DNA from: a virus
Virus record (IMG/VR): IMGVR_UViG_3300028837_004134
Coordinates: 1-64,000 of that record
Direction: 5' to 3' (one strand)
DNA length: 64,000 nt
The position numbers and the translations under genes are program-made. Within the stretch, counting starts at the first letter, position 1; each line of letters starts with the position of its first letter. Below are positions 24,683 to 31,945 of this stretch, piece after piece. The notes under the pieces are model-generated. The model saw nothing but the letters and a program-made list of their open reading frames with translations, was not told where the DNA came from and ran no database searches.

Positions 24683-25267
24683 TCAGAGGTAGTCCCTCAG
24701 TCCGGCGTCCTCGAAGATTGCACACAGCTTTTTGCGGGACTCATAGATCGTTCCCCTCGGAATCCCTGTATCGCGGGAGATCTCGGTGATGCTTTCCGTT
24801 TTGAGGCGCTTGCACAGTTCGCGCAGTTCGGGCGGGAGCTTCTCGATTGTTCTCTGGACATCAAGGGAAAGATCGCGCAACTCCCACGCGGGTCGTGCAA
24901 GCTTGCTGGTGCGGCGCAGGTAGTCCTCCTGGTCGATGGTCTCCATGCGCTCCACAGAGCTGCCTTCTTCGTCCTCGAACCGGTCGTTCAGGGAGCAGCG
25001 GAGGCGATAATCCCGCATACCGGCTTTCTGCGATTCGATAATGGTGGCGGTTTTGTGCTCTACCACCCGGGTGATGAAGGTGTTGCGCTGAGCACGTCTG
25101 GGATCGTATTTCGGCAGTCGTCGGAGCAAGTCCAGCATCATATCCTGCTCCAGGTCCTCGCGGTCGGACTCGGTGAATCCGACCCTCCCGACCAATTGTC
25201 TGGCCTTGTACTTGATTAGTCGAACGGCATATTCGTCGACTGCTTCCGGGTGATTGTCGAAACCCAT
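24683..25267 (-). CDS. Sigma-70 family RNA polymerase sigma factor
   Basis: A 194-residue ECF-like sigma factor. Region 2 is visible as ESDREDLEQDMMLDLLRRLPKYDP with NTFITRVVEHKTATIIE, and region 4 as LPPELRELCKRL and ITEISRDTGIPRGTIYESRKKL, a helix-turn-helix that reads the -35 element. GGAGG precedes the ATG by 5 nt. It could direct transcription of element genes from non-standard promoters; the shared TTCCGGTARGTATC motif directly downstream of its own gene is the obvious candidate target. No anti-sigma gene lies next to it. Confidence 0.85.
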   Translation of the reverse strand: MGFDNHPEAVDEYAVRLIKYKARQLVGRVGFTESDREDLEQDMMLDLLRRLPKYDPRRAQRNTFITRVVEHKTATIIESQKAGMRDYRLRCSLNDRFEDEEGSSVERMETIDQEDYLRRTSKLARPAWELRDLSLDVQRTIEKLPPELRELCKRLKTESITEISRDTGIPRGTIYESRKKLCAIFEDAGLRDYL

Positions 25268-25442
25268 TTGGACCTCCTCGTGGCCGAGGGGGCGTGGGTG
25301 CCGACGGAAGCAGTGACCACTATGAGAAGAGGCGTCGCAGGTTCACCGCGTCAGCGGCACCCACAACGCCTCCACTTCGTGGCCGGTTAGTTGTCAGGTA
25401 GCGAAAAGCTCATTTCACAATTGGGGAGCCAACCCCCCGTTC

Positions 25443-25781
25443 TCAGGCAGTGTTCTCCTCGACATTCATTTTGAATGGGAGGCCGTGTTTGATCTCGAGC
25501 GAGTGGATGACTCCGTTACCCAATGCTTCAACCTGTGTGAAAAAATCGCACACTTGAGCCTTGAGCACGAAATCCTGCTTGGTGGCCTCCGGTCGTGGGC
25601 CGTTTTCCGCGCAGAACTTTATCTCCCTGACCACACGCGGCGGCGGATCAAGGACTAACTCGCCCTCACGGATGACGATCCCCTCGATGCAACCAAAGTT
25701 GATGTGCTGCATCAACTCGATTAGCTGCGTCTTCGGTTGCGAGAGGGAAGACTTCGTAGCGTCACGTTCGGTCTCCTGCAT
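25443..25781 (-). CDS. Conserved phage-type hypothetical protein
   Basis: A 112-residue protein with INFGCIEGIVIREGELVLDP, then PPRVVREIKFCAENGPRPE and VCDFFTQVEALGNGVIHSLEIKHGLPF. I recognise this pattern as a small family found in element and phage regions of diverse bacteria, without known function. AAGGAG precedes the ATG by 4 nt. It sits between the sigma factor and the HTH gene 25974-26957. Confidence 0.7.
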   Translation of the reverse strand: MQETERDATKSSLSQPKTQLIELMQHINFGCIEGIVIREGELVLDPPPRVVREIKFCAENGPRPEATKQDFVLKAQVCDFFTQVEALGNGVIHSLEIKHGLPFKMNVEENTA

Positions 25782-25932
25782 ATGACTCCTTCAATCCGAG
25801 GGTCTTCTGAATGAGCAGCGCACCGTGCGCTAGCCCGTCACCCTTCGGAGGAATTGCAGGAAACGATTGCAGGAGGTGTGGAGGCGTCCGCAACCTCGTT
25901 AGCTAAAAGGACTACGGCGCGTGGATATGATA

Positions 25933-25965
25933 ATTGCAGTTGCAGGAAGTCGTGCAAACTGCAAT
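25933..25965. terminator. Inverted repeat after HTH gene
   Basis: ATTGCAGTT (25933-25941) and AACTGCAAT (25957-25965) form a perfect 9-bp stem just downstream of the HTH gene. There is no U-tract, so it may be an operator and not a terminator. Confidence 0.45.
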
Positions 25966-25973
25966 GAGGAAGG

Positions 25974-26957
25974 TTACCCCTTGAACCTCATAACTTGTTG
26001 AAGATCGTTGGCGGTTTCCCAGAGAATGCCGATCTCCCTGTCTAAAGGATCGTTAATTGCTCTGGATATGGAAGATATGCTGACATTCAGTTGAGCGGCA
26101 AGTTGCTTCTGGGTAGGTCGAAGCAGCAGTAGAGGACTAATCCCGCGATCGCGTGATTTGTATGCGTGATCGCGTGCTGCCCGCAGGTGTTCTCTTAGTG
26201 CCTGCTTAAGACCATCGATGGTAGCAGTCCGTGTGGCACGCTTCTTGGGTTTCTTCTTGGCCGCTTTGCGTGTAGCCCGGTTCCCAGTTGCCTCGGCCTT
26301 GACGAGCCCCGTATTGCGCTTTCTGCGAAGTTCATCCAGACGTTTCACAACCTCTTGACCGGGAATGAGCTTCTTCTTGATCTCGTCATACTCATTGAGT
26401 GGTATGGCAGGCAAGTCCGAAACATCGAGAGTGAGAAGAGCTAACTCACGAAGCCTCGCTTCCGTCTCCTCCCCGAAGACTGTAGAATCGGGCCTGATGA
26501 TAACACACGGTACGGACATAATCTGATCACCGTCGAGATCCTTGCCGCCAGGGTAGGGAATCACATGTCTCACTACAGTAGTTGCAGGCAGTGCTGGCGA
26601 GTACTCGGCAATGAGAGGGAAAGACGAGAAAGCCTCCACGATGGCGCACGCTGGACAGGCGCCGATCAGAGTGTTCAACTCATGTAGATGCGCCAGTGCC
26701 TCGTGTATATCTCTTTGTACATCGTTCCATCGCTTCTCCCTCTTTCGCTTAGAGGCAGTCCTTAGTTGAAACAGGGATAACTCAACGCGGCCGCGGAACT
26801 CGCTGCACGAGAACCCTTTGCAGTGATACTCGCAGAAGACCCATGCCAGATTCTCAAGACATTTCCAAGCCCATCGCGCTGCGGCGCGTCGGTCTGAATG
26901 CTCTTGGAAGTTAACGTCGAAGTGGGATTTGGCGCAACGGTTCTTAGTCATGGCCAT
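25974..26957 (-). CDS. Large HTH protein of unknown function
   Basis: A 327-residue protein. The N-terminal part is rich in Cys/His and Trp (RWAWKCLENLAWVFCEYH), the centre is lysine- and arginine-rich (RKAAKKKPKKRATRTATI), and the C-terminus has a helix-turn-helix (PTQKQLAAQLNVSISSISRAI). It may be a regulator or replication-linked DNA-binding protein. It starts 7 nt after the LexA stop and is probably in the same transcript. Confidence 0.65.
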   Translation of the reverse strand: MAMTKNRCAKSHFDVNFQEHSDRRAAARWAWKCLENLAWVFCEYHCKGFSCSEFRGRVELSLFQLRTASKRKREKRWNDVQRDIHEALAHLHELNTLIGACPACAIVEAFSSFPLIAEYSPALPATTVVRHVIPYPGGKDLDGDQIMSVPCVIIRPDSTVFGEETEARLRELALLTLDVSDLPAIPLNEYDEIKKKLIPGQEVVKRLDELRRKRNTGLVKAEATGNRATRKAAKKKPKKRATRTATIDGLKQALREHLRAARDHAYKSRDRGISPLLLLRPTQKQLAAQLNVSISSISRAINDPLDREIGILWETANDLQQVMRFKG

Positions 26958-26964
26958 TTTGATT

Positions 26965-27615
26965 TCACTTTTTTCGGATTGGCCGCCTCACTCCGATGAC
27001 CTTTCCAAGGATGCAAAATCCGTCGTCAGGCCCAATCGGAATGGGTTGGTGTTTCAGATTCTCCGGCCTAAGTTCGATCTTCTCGTCACGAATGTAAAGC
27101 CGCTTCACAGTCGCCTCGTCGCCAAGCAAGGCCACCACGATATCTCCGCTCTCAGCCACTGGCTGCTGGCGGACCACTACGAAGTCCTGGTCGTTGATAC
27201 CAGCGTCGACCATACTGTCACCGGCGATTTCCAACGCGAAACAACGCCCCGACTGTGCGATTCTATCTTCGACCAAGATCTCGCCGATGATGTTCTCCTC
27301 AGCGAGAATCGGTTGTCCTGCAGCTACCTGGCCGACAATAGGCACGGGCAATAAATTCGAGGTTTCATCCTCCGGTTCGCAAATGACAGCAAGCCCCCGC
27401 GCCTTGCGTGGTTCTCTCCGCAGAAAGCCCTTCCGCACGAGTTGGTTCACTTGGTCATGGGCGCTGGCGTGCGATATCCCGAGGATGTCTGCGAGTTCCT
27501 TGATCGTTGGAGGAAATCCTCGCTGGTGTAAGAATCGACGGATATCCTTCAATGTCCTACGCTGTGGGTCGGTTATTTCCTGAACGGGGCGTCTGCCTCT
27601 TGGTTTGCTATTCAT
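26965..27615 (-). CDS. lexA: LexA-type SOS repressor
   Basis: A 216-residue repressor. An N-terminal winged HTH (PTIKELADILGISHASAHDQV) is followed by the self-cleavage site VAAGQP (Ala99-Gly100) and the S24 peptidase dyad, Ser134 in GDSMVDAG and Lys171 in ATVKRL. DNA damage would trigger cleavage and derepression, which would link E3 excision or gene expression to the SOS response. The ATG at 27615 has AGGGTG 6 nt upstream. It lies directly after the nuclease-like gene. Confidence 0.92.
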   Translation of the reverse strand: MNSKPRGRRPVQEITDPQRRTLKDIRRFLHQRGFPPTIKELADILGISHASAHDQVNQLVRKGFLRREPRKARGLAVICEPEDETSNLLPVPIVGQVAAGQPILAEENIIGEILVEDRIAQSGRCFALEIAGDSMVDAGINDQDFVVVRQQPVAESGDIVVALLGDEATVKRLYIRDEKIELRPENLKHQPIPIGPDDGFCILGKVIGVRRPIRKK

Positions 27616-27620
27616 GAGAG

Positions 27621-28088
27621 TCACCCTTCGTAGTCTCTCAGAAGATTGAAATTGTCTTGGTACTTCTCAAAGCGGGGGCGAGGCGTAACCTGGCCGGTCT
27701 TCCGGCTGACATTCGTGAACATTATCCGATACTTCCCTGCGTTCTTCCCTGTCTTGTTCTGATTTGCCTCCTTCACAAGGTCGAGGGAGGGGACGACCCA
27801 ATAGTGATCGGCTTGTTCAGAGTAGAAGATGAAGAAGAAGTTCGACCTCGGGTTTCGAACTTCCATAGCAGCGAACGTTCCGGCACTTCTTGGATTGCAG
27901 TCTTTCGAACGCGCCTTGATCTGGATATCCAGGTATGTCGGATCGCCATCCACTTCCTTGCGAACCACGCAATCAATCTGTTGGTCATCCACCAGCGTGA
28001 GGTAAACGTCAAAACCACGACGCAGCAGTTCTGCGATTGCAACGAACTCCTGGCGTTTGCCGAACGATGCTGAACTCCTAAACGACAC
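27621..28088 (-). CDS. PD-(D/E)XK-like nuclease-fold protein
   Basis: A 155-residue protein with GKRQEFVAIAELLRRGFDVY, DQQIDCVV and YLDIQIKARSK: the spaced helix, Asp strand and xQxK strand of the PD-(D/E)XK fold as seen in archaeal-resolvase/group I intron endonuclease-like proteins. The usual Glu is replaced by Gln, as in several family members. The GTG at 28088 is chosen as start because GGTGGAG lies 7 nt before it and the family motif begins soon after; the ATG at 28151 would add an atypical leader. It overlaps LexA control sequence, suggesting co-transcription. Confidence 0.65.
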   Translation of the reverse strand: MSFRSSASFGKRQEFVAIAELLRRGFDVYLTLVDDQQIDCVVRKEVDGDPTYLDIQIKARSKDCNPRSAGTFAAMEVRNPRSNFFFIFYSEQADHYWVVPSLDLVKEANQNKTGKNAGKYRIMFTNVSRKTGQVTPRPRFEKYQDNFNLLRDYEG

Positions 28089-28304
28089 TTCCGTTCTCCA
28101 CCAACAATTCGAGCCGAGGTGTGCCGTCGGCGCATACCACGGCGAATTCATAAGGTAGTATTATAAGACCTGATAAACGTCAGGGCAATAGGAAAATGTA
28201 CATAAAACCACAAATAACGATTTTAGGGCATGGTGGAGAGATAAAGACCGCTGGCGGATAGGGGGAAGTTGGAGAAAAGAGACTCGCGGATGTGATGGTC
28301 GTGA

Positions 28305-28754
28305 TCAGTCCGTTTGATCTTGGACCAGCTTCTCCCACATCCTGCGCTGGCGGTGCCAGTGAGGAACGGCGGCTACGGGGCGGACGTCTTTCTCCATGAT
28401 CGGATCACGACCCGTAGTAGTGCGGGGAAGGAACAGGATTTCTTCTTGGATGTCCGGAGCAAGATTCAAGAGACTCATGATTTGCGTGATGCGGGCGCGC
28501 GTCACGTAACCCAGGCGGGCAAGGTCGGCATAGTCACTCACTTCGCTGTTTTGGATCAAGCCGGCGAACCGAATGGCGAGCGCCATCAACCGGGAGATAC
28601 GAGGCATGTTGCCAGCTTCGACGTTTCGCTTTTCAGGGTTTGGCTCTAATGCCCGTTTCACTCTGCCTCGGTGCCTGCTCTTGGGTCGAAAGGTCCAGGT
28701 AACCTCCAGGGCGCTTGAACCAGGATCGACCTTTGTCGGATCATCTTGTTTCAT
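28305..28754 (-). CDS. HTH accessory protein of serine recombinase module
   Basis: A 149-residue protein with a ParB/KorB-like helix-turn-helix in the centre (SDYADLARLGYVTRARITQIM followed by LLNLAPDIQEEILFLP). Its start overlaps the recombinase stop by 4 nt. This gene, the recombinase and the DUF2924 gene form a module seen together in many bacteria. The role is unknown; it may control recombination direction. Confidence 0.75.
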   Translation of the reverse strand: MKQDDPTKVDPGSSALEVTWTFRPKSRHRGRVKRALEPNPEKRNVEAGNMPRISRLMALAIRFAGLIQNSEVSDYADLARLGYVTRARITQIMSLLNLAPDIQEEILFLPRTTTGRDPIMEKDVRPVAAVPHWHRQRRMWEKLVQDQTD

Positions 28755-30358
28755 TGCGATTCCTTTTCATTGGACGGGCTCTTTTCCGCGCAAAGCGCCT
28801 TGATGCCAAGCGACCGGAATGTCACCTTTATGCTTTCGTCTCTGCCGTCGTAGCCGATGCGCTCGATTAAGAGCTTGATGATCCGGGATTGCTCCCGAGA
28901 GTTAAGTGACTTCCAAACCGGCGTGAAGGCCGACAAGGACCGCGCTATTTCCTCTTCGTCTACCGCTTCCCTCTGCAGGGTGATGATCTCATCTTCGATC
29001 TCCGTCATACGCTGCTCGGCGTTACGAATCTGATCCTGGAGATCGGCCAGTTGGTCAATAGTGGAACTGTCGATTGAAATGCCCGATGGTTCCCCGATGA
29101 GCTTCCGCAGTCTTATGTGCAAACGCCTGAGTTGCTTTTTCTGGACTCGTTGTTCACGGTTCAGTTCCGCAAGGCGGGTTTCACTCTTTGCCTGAACCCG
29201 CCTCACCGTCTCTGCGATGATCTCCTGGTTGGAGCCGATCCCATGGATATGTTCCACTATAAAGGACTCGATATCATGGGCGTTGATAGATTTCGTTGGG
29301 CACGCCGACCACCCTCGTTGCTGAGCATTCAAGCAGACATAATAGCGGTAGCGTCTGTTCTTCTTAACGGTATAAGTGTGCATCATGGCAGTGCCGCAGG
29401 GGACGCAATAGAGTAGCCCTCTTAGAAGCGCTCCGTACTTGCTGCGCACGTCTATTCCGCCACTGCGTGCGTTCTGCCTTAGCAGATCCCGGCCCTGCTG
29501 CCACAGGTCCTCGCTAATAATCTGTTCGTGTTCCCCAGGATAAATCGAATCCTTGTATCTTACTTTTCCAGTGTAGATTACATTGGTAAGCAAACGGAAA
29601 AGGCTATTCTTGGTGAACTGCTTACCTCCGCGCTCCCGTCCCTTTTTGGTGACCCAGTGTTTCGTATGCCAGTTTCGTCGATTGAGTTCCTGCACGACGG
29701 TGAGCAGCCTCTGGCGGTCGAGATACAGGTCGAAAATCGCACGAACCTGTTCAGCTTCCTCCTGGTTGACGACGAGTCGGCCAGCCTGTGAATCAATGTC
29801 ATAACCCAACACCGGCATCCCACCGGTCCATTTGCCCTTTTTTCTCGCTGCCGATATCTTGTCCCGCGTGCGCTCGGAGATGATCTCCCGCTCGAACTGG
29901 GCGAAGGAGAGCAGGATGTTCAGGGTAAGGCGGCCCATTGAACTGGTCGTGTTGAACTGCTGGGTAACCGAAACGAAACTCACACCGTGCTTGTCAAAAA
30001 GCCCGATGATGCGAGAAAAGTCGAGCAGCGAGCGACTCAAGCGATCTACCTTGTAGACCACCACACAATCGATCTCACCATTCTCGATGTCCGAGATAAG
30101 GCGTCTGAGTGCGGGGCGTTCCATGTTACCACCAGTGAAGCCGCCGTCGTTATAAGCATCGGGTTGGCAGACCCAACCCTCATGCTGCTGACTTCTGATG
30201 AATGACTCGGCCGACTCCCGCTGGGCGTCCAGACTGTTGAACTCCTGGTCGAGCCCTTCGTCTGTGGATTTGCGGGTGTATATTGCACAGCGGATGGTTC
30301 CATTGTGATTCGGGCATATATCTCCTGGCGTAGTGTAAGCCCGACTTCCGGAATTCAT
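28751..30358 (-). CDS. Large serine recombinase
   Basis: A 535-residue recombinase. The N-terminal resolvase domain shows the nucleophile in YTRKSTDEG (Ser31) and VVYKVDRLSRSLLD with the conserved arginines; then come a recombinase domain, a zinc-ribbon with YCVPCG and CLNAQQRGWSACP, and a C-terminal coiled coil (about 400-480). Such enzymes catalyse unidirectional integration and excision. It overlaps genes on both sides by 4 nt. It is presumably the mobility enzyme of E3. Confidence 0.92.
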   Translation of the reverse strand: MNSGSRAYTTPGDICPNHNGTIRCAIYTRKSTDEGLDQEFNSLDAQRESAESFIRSQQHEGWVCQPDAYNDGGFTGGNMERPALRRLISDIENGEIDCVVVYKVDRLSRSLLDFSRIIGLFDKHGVSFVSVTQQFNTTSSMGRLTLNILLSFAQFEREIISERTRDKISAARKKGKWTGGMPVLGYDIDSQAGRLVVNQEEAEQVRAIFDLYLDRQRLLTVVQELNRRNWHTKHWVTKKGRERGGKQFTKNSLFRLLTNVIYTGKVRYKDSIYPGEHEQIISEDLWQQGRDLLRQNARSGGIDVRSKYGALLRGLLYCVPCGTAMMHTYTVKKNRRYRYYVCLNAQQRGWSACPTKSINAHDIESFIVEHIHGIGSNQEIIAETVRRVQAKSETRLAELNREQRVQKKQLRRLHIRLRKLIGEPSGISIDSSTIDQLADLQDQIRNAEQRMTEIEDEIITLQREAVDEEEIARSLSAFTPVWKSLNSREQSRIIKLLIERIGYDGRDESIKVTFRSLGIKALCAEKSPSNEKESQ

Positions 30359-30906
30359 TCTCGTTCATCCCTCCTCTCGGTTTCATGGTTTCCATTGCTA
30401 CGTACTTTGCTTCCGGTGAGACCGAAGAAAAGAAAGCCGTTCCATTTATTCCCAGTCACTTCACGTGCGATGGCGCTGAGTGATTTGTAGCGGCGATCTT
30501 CGTACTCGAACCCCTCGTCAAGAACCTTGACCACGACGGTCTTGTCACGGAACTCCCGCACAAGAAGCGTGCCCGGCAGAGGAAGACGGGAATCACGGGA
30601 GGTACTGACTCTTCCGCTTATCGTCCTACTGCGCATCTCGGCCGATCCGTACTTGTATGGATCGCGGGGAGTACGGATTCTCAGGTCAGCGTCGTTGGCT
30701 AATTCTTCAGCCCGGCGGCGGGCCCGTTGGGAAAGATCACCTTCAGCCAGAGACTGCAGTCGCCAGGCGATACGTTTGCGTAGGAACTCCTTGTGGTGGG
30801 AGCGAGTCTCCTCACCGAAGACGTCGAGGTATTTCTCCCGCAGCTCCCCGACAGTTATCCTGCCTAATTCCTGGACTTCCTTGTACGTCTCTGCGTTCAT
30901 CTCCAA
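30355..30906 (-). CDS. DUF2924 family protein
   Basis: A 183-residue protein with LRKRIAWRLQSLAEGDLS, PGTLLVREFRDKTVVVKVLDEGFEYEDRRYKSLSAIAREVTG and WNGFLFFGL, diagnostic of DUF2924, which is nearly always encoded next to a large serine recombinase. GGAGG lies before the ATG at 30906. It is the second gene of the four-gene recombinase transcript. A DNA-binding accessory role is suspected for the family. Confidence 0.85.
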   Translation of the reverse strand: MEMNAETYKEVQELGRITVGELREKYLDVFGEETRSHHKEFLRKRIAWRLQSLAEGDLSQRARRRAEELANDADLRIRTPRDPYKYGSAEMRSRTISGRVSTSRDSRLPLPGTLLVREFRDKTVVVKVLDEGFEYEDRRYKSLSAIAREVTGNKWNGFLFFGLTGSKVRSNGNHETERRDERE

Positions 30907-30954
30907 ACCTCCATTCTTCTCTTCGCAGCGTTAAGTTACCTATGAATGAAGGCC

Positions 30955-31158
30955 TTAGCGGCTCGAACTATCAAGGTGATTCTCCGTAAACGGCTCAGAT
31001 TCTACGACTTGCGCCACATCGGTAGGGATTGATGGGTACTCGGGCGATGGTGAAAGACGTCTTGACTTGAGATGTCTGAAGCAGCCTCCAGCCAGGATTG
31101 AAGCAATCTCTGTTGCGACCTCGTCCGGTTCCGTTGGGAGGTGATCATCGTTATCCAT
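30955..31158 (-). CDS. Small hypothetical protein heading the recombinase operon
   Basis: A 67-residue acidic protein (MDNDDHLPTEPDEVATEIAS...). GGAG lies 7 nt before the ATG. The shared TTCCGGTARGTATC-type motif lies 39 nt upstream, supporting that it is a real first gene of the recombinase transcript. No family was recognised. Confidence 0.6.
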   Translation of the reverse strand: MDNDDHLPTEPDEVATEIASILAGGCFRHLKSRRLSPSPEYPSIPTDVAQVVESEPFTENHLDSSSR

Positions 31159-31196
31159 GTGTTTCTCCTTCGCAGTAAAAGCGCCAGCATACGATA

Positions 31197-31211
31197 GATA
31201 CCTACCGGAGG
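31197..31211 (-). promoter_or_regulatory. Shared motif CCTCCGGTAGGTATC
   Basis: Minus-strand match to the shared motif, 39 nt upstream of the ATG at 31158, the first gene of the serine-recombinase transcript. Confidence 0.55.
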
Positions 31212-31429
31212 TGTTCTTGAATCGTCGAACCGGGTTCGTCAGAAACCACCGGGCTGTTAACCAGCGGGAATCTGGAAATGGAGAAACGGAGAATCAGGAG
31301 GAGATATTCGCGGGCATCGGGTGCATATCGTCCGGTTTGTTTTTCACCCCGGAGGGAACGTCTCGGAACGGAGAATCAGGGATGATGTACGGATGCGCTT
31401 AACCCCGCGCAACTCAAACAGAAACGACA

Positions 31430-31490
31430 AAACCCCGACCGGTTGTCCCGTCGGGGTTTCGCGTTAAACAAAAACCGCCAGAGTTGGCGG
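31430..31490. terminator. Two adjacent terminator-like hairpins
   Basis: AAACCCCGAC pairs with GTCGGGGTTT (31430-31459), and CCGCCA pairs with TGGCGG (31475-31490). T- and A-rich flanks on both sides allow bidirectional termination. Apart from these and the hairpin at 31836, the stretch 31212-31945 shows no convincing gene. Confidence 0.7.
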
Positions 31491-31835
31491 CTATAATTTT
31501 GGCTCCCCGAACGCAACGACCAACATAACCGCTTCCGATCATTCTCACTCTCCCGCCGCTAACCGTAAGTCTTCTAATATCAATAGGATGTCAGCAGGAT
31601 GTGGGGAGAGCGCCGCTCGAAGAGGGCAAGAAACGACATCAATTCCAGTTCCCTCAACATCCTTTATCCCGCCAAGACGTGCAATCTCAGTGGTCTTCAT
31701 TCGTCCGGCCCCCTGTGCGATGTGGTATCCTCGTCAACCCAGTCTTCCTCTTCCCAGGTCATGCCACGGCGGCCGGGTACTTTGCGTGTGGCACCAGCTC
31801 GGTAGAACGGGCAGCTTTTCGGGCCGCGTAGCTTA

Positions 31836-31861
31836 GGCCCAGAGCGTTGCCACTCTGGGCC
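31836..31861. terminator. Hairpin downstream of secreted protein gene
   Basis: GGCCCAGAG pairs perfectly with CTCTGGGCC around an 8-nt loop, 85 nt after the stop of the minus-strand secreted-protein gene. There is no strong U-tract. Confidence 0.55.
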
Positions 31862-31945
31862 CAATCCCCCTCGCTGTGGGCTGGCGCGTCTTGTTCGACC
31901 AGCGTCCTGCAACGGGCTAAAATGAACGCGCGCCAGCCAGAGCAC

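Larger units (their letters stand above)
23669..31211 (-). mobile_element. Element E3: LexA/sigma/serine-recombinase element
   Basis: A run of ten minus-strand genes of higher GC than the left flank, with phage-like content: annealing-like protein, sigma factor, LexA, HTH proteins, nuclease-like protein and a serine recombinase module. It shares the TTCCGGTARGTATC motif with E1 and E2. A fragment of its last gene is also found beside the IS481 element. The limits are inferred from composition and gene content. Confidence 0.55.

Noticed and set aside
31790-31870. tRNA-like fold near the GGCCCAGAG hairpin
   Set aside because: No T-loop GTTCGA consensus and no cloverleaf; only a single terminator-like stem.
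31588-31945. Small genes on either strand downstream of the secreted-protein gene
   Set aside because: Short frames overlap each other on both strands without ribosome-binding sites; the hairpins there fit termination better.
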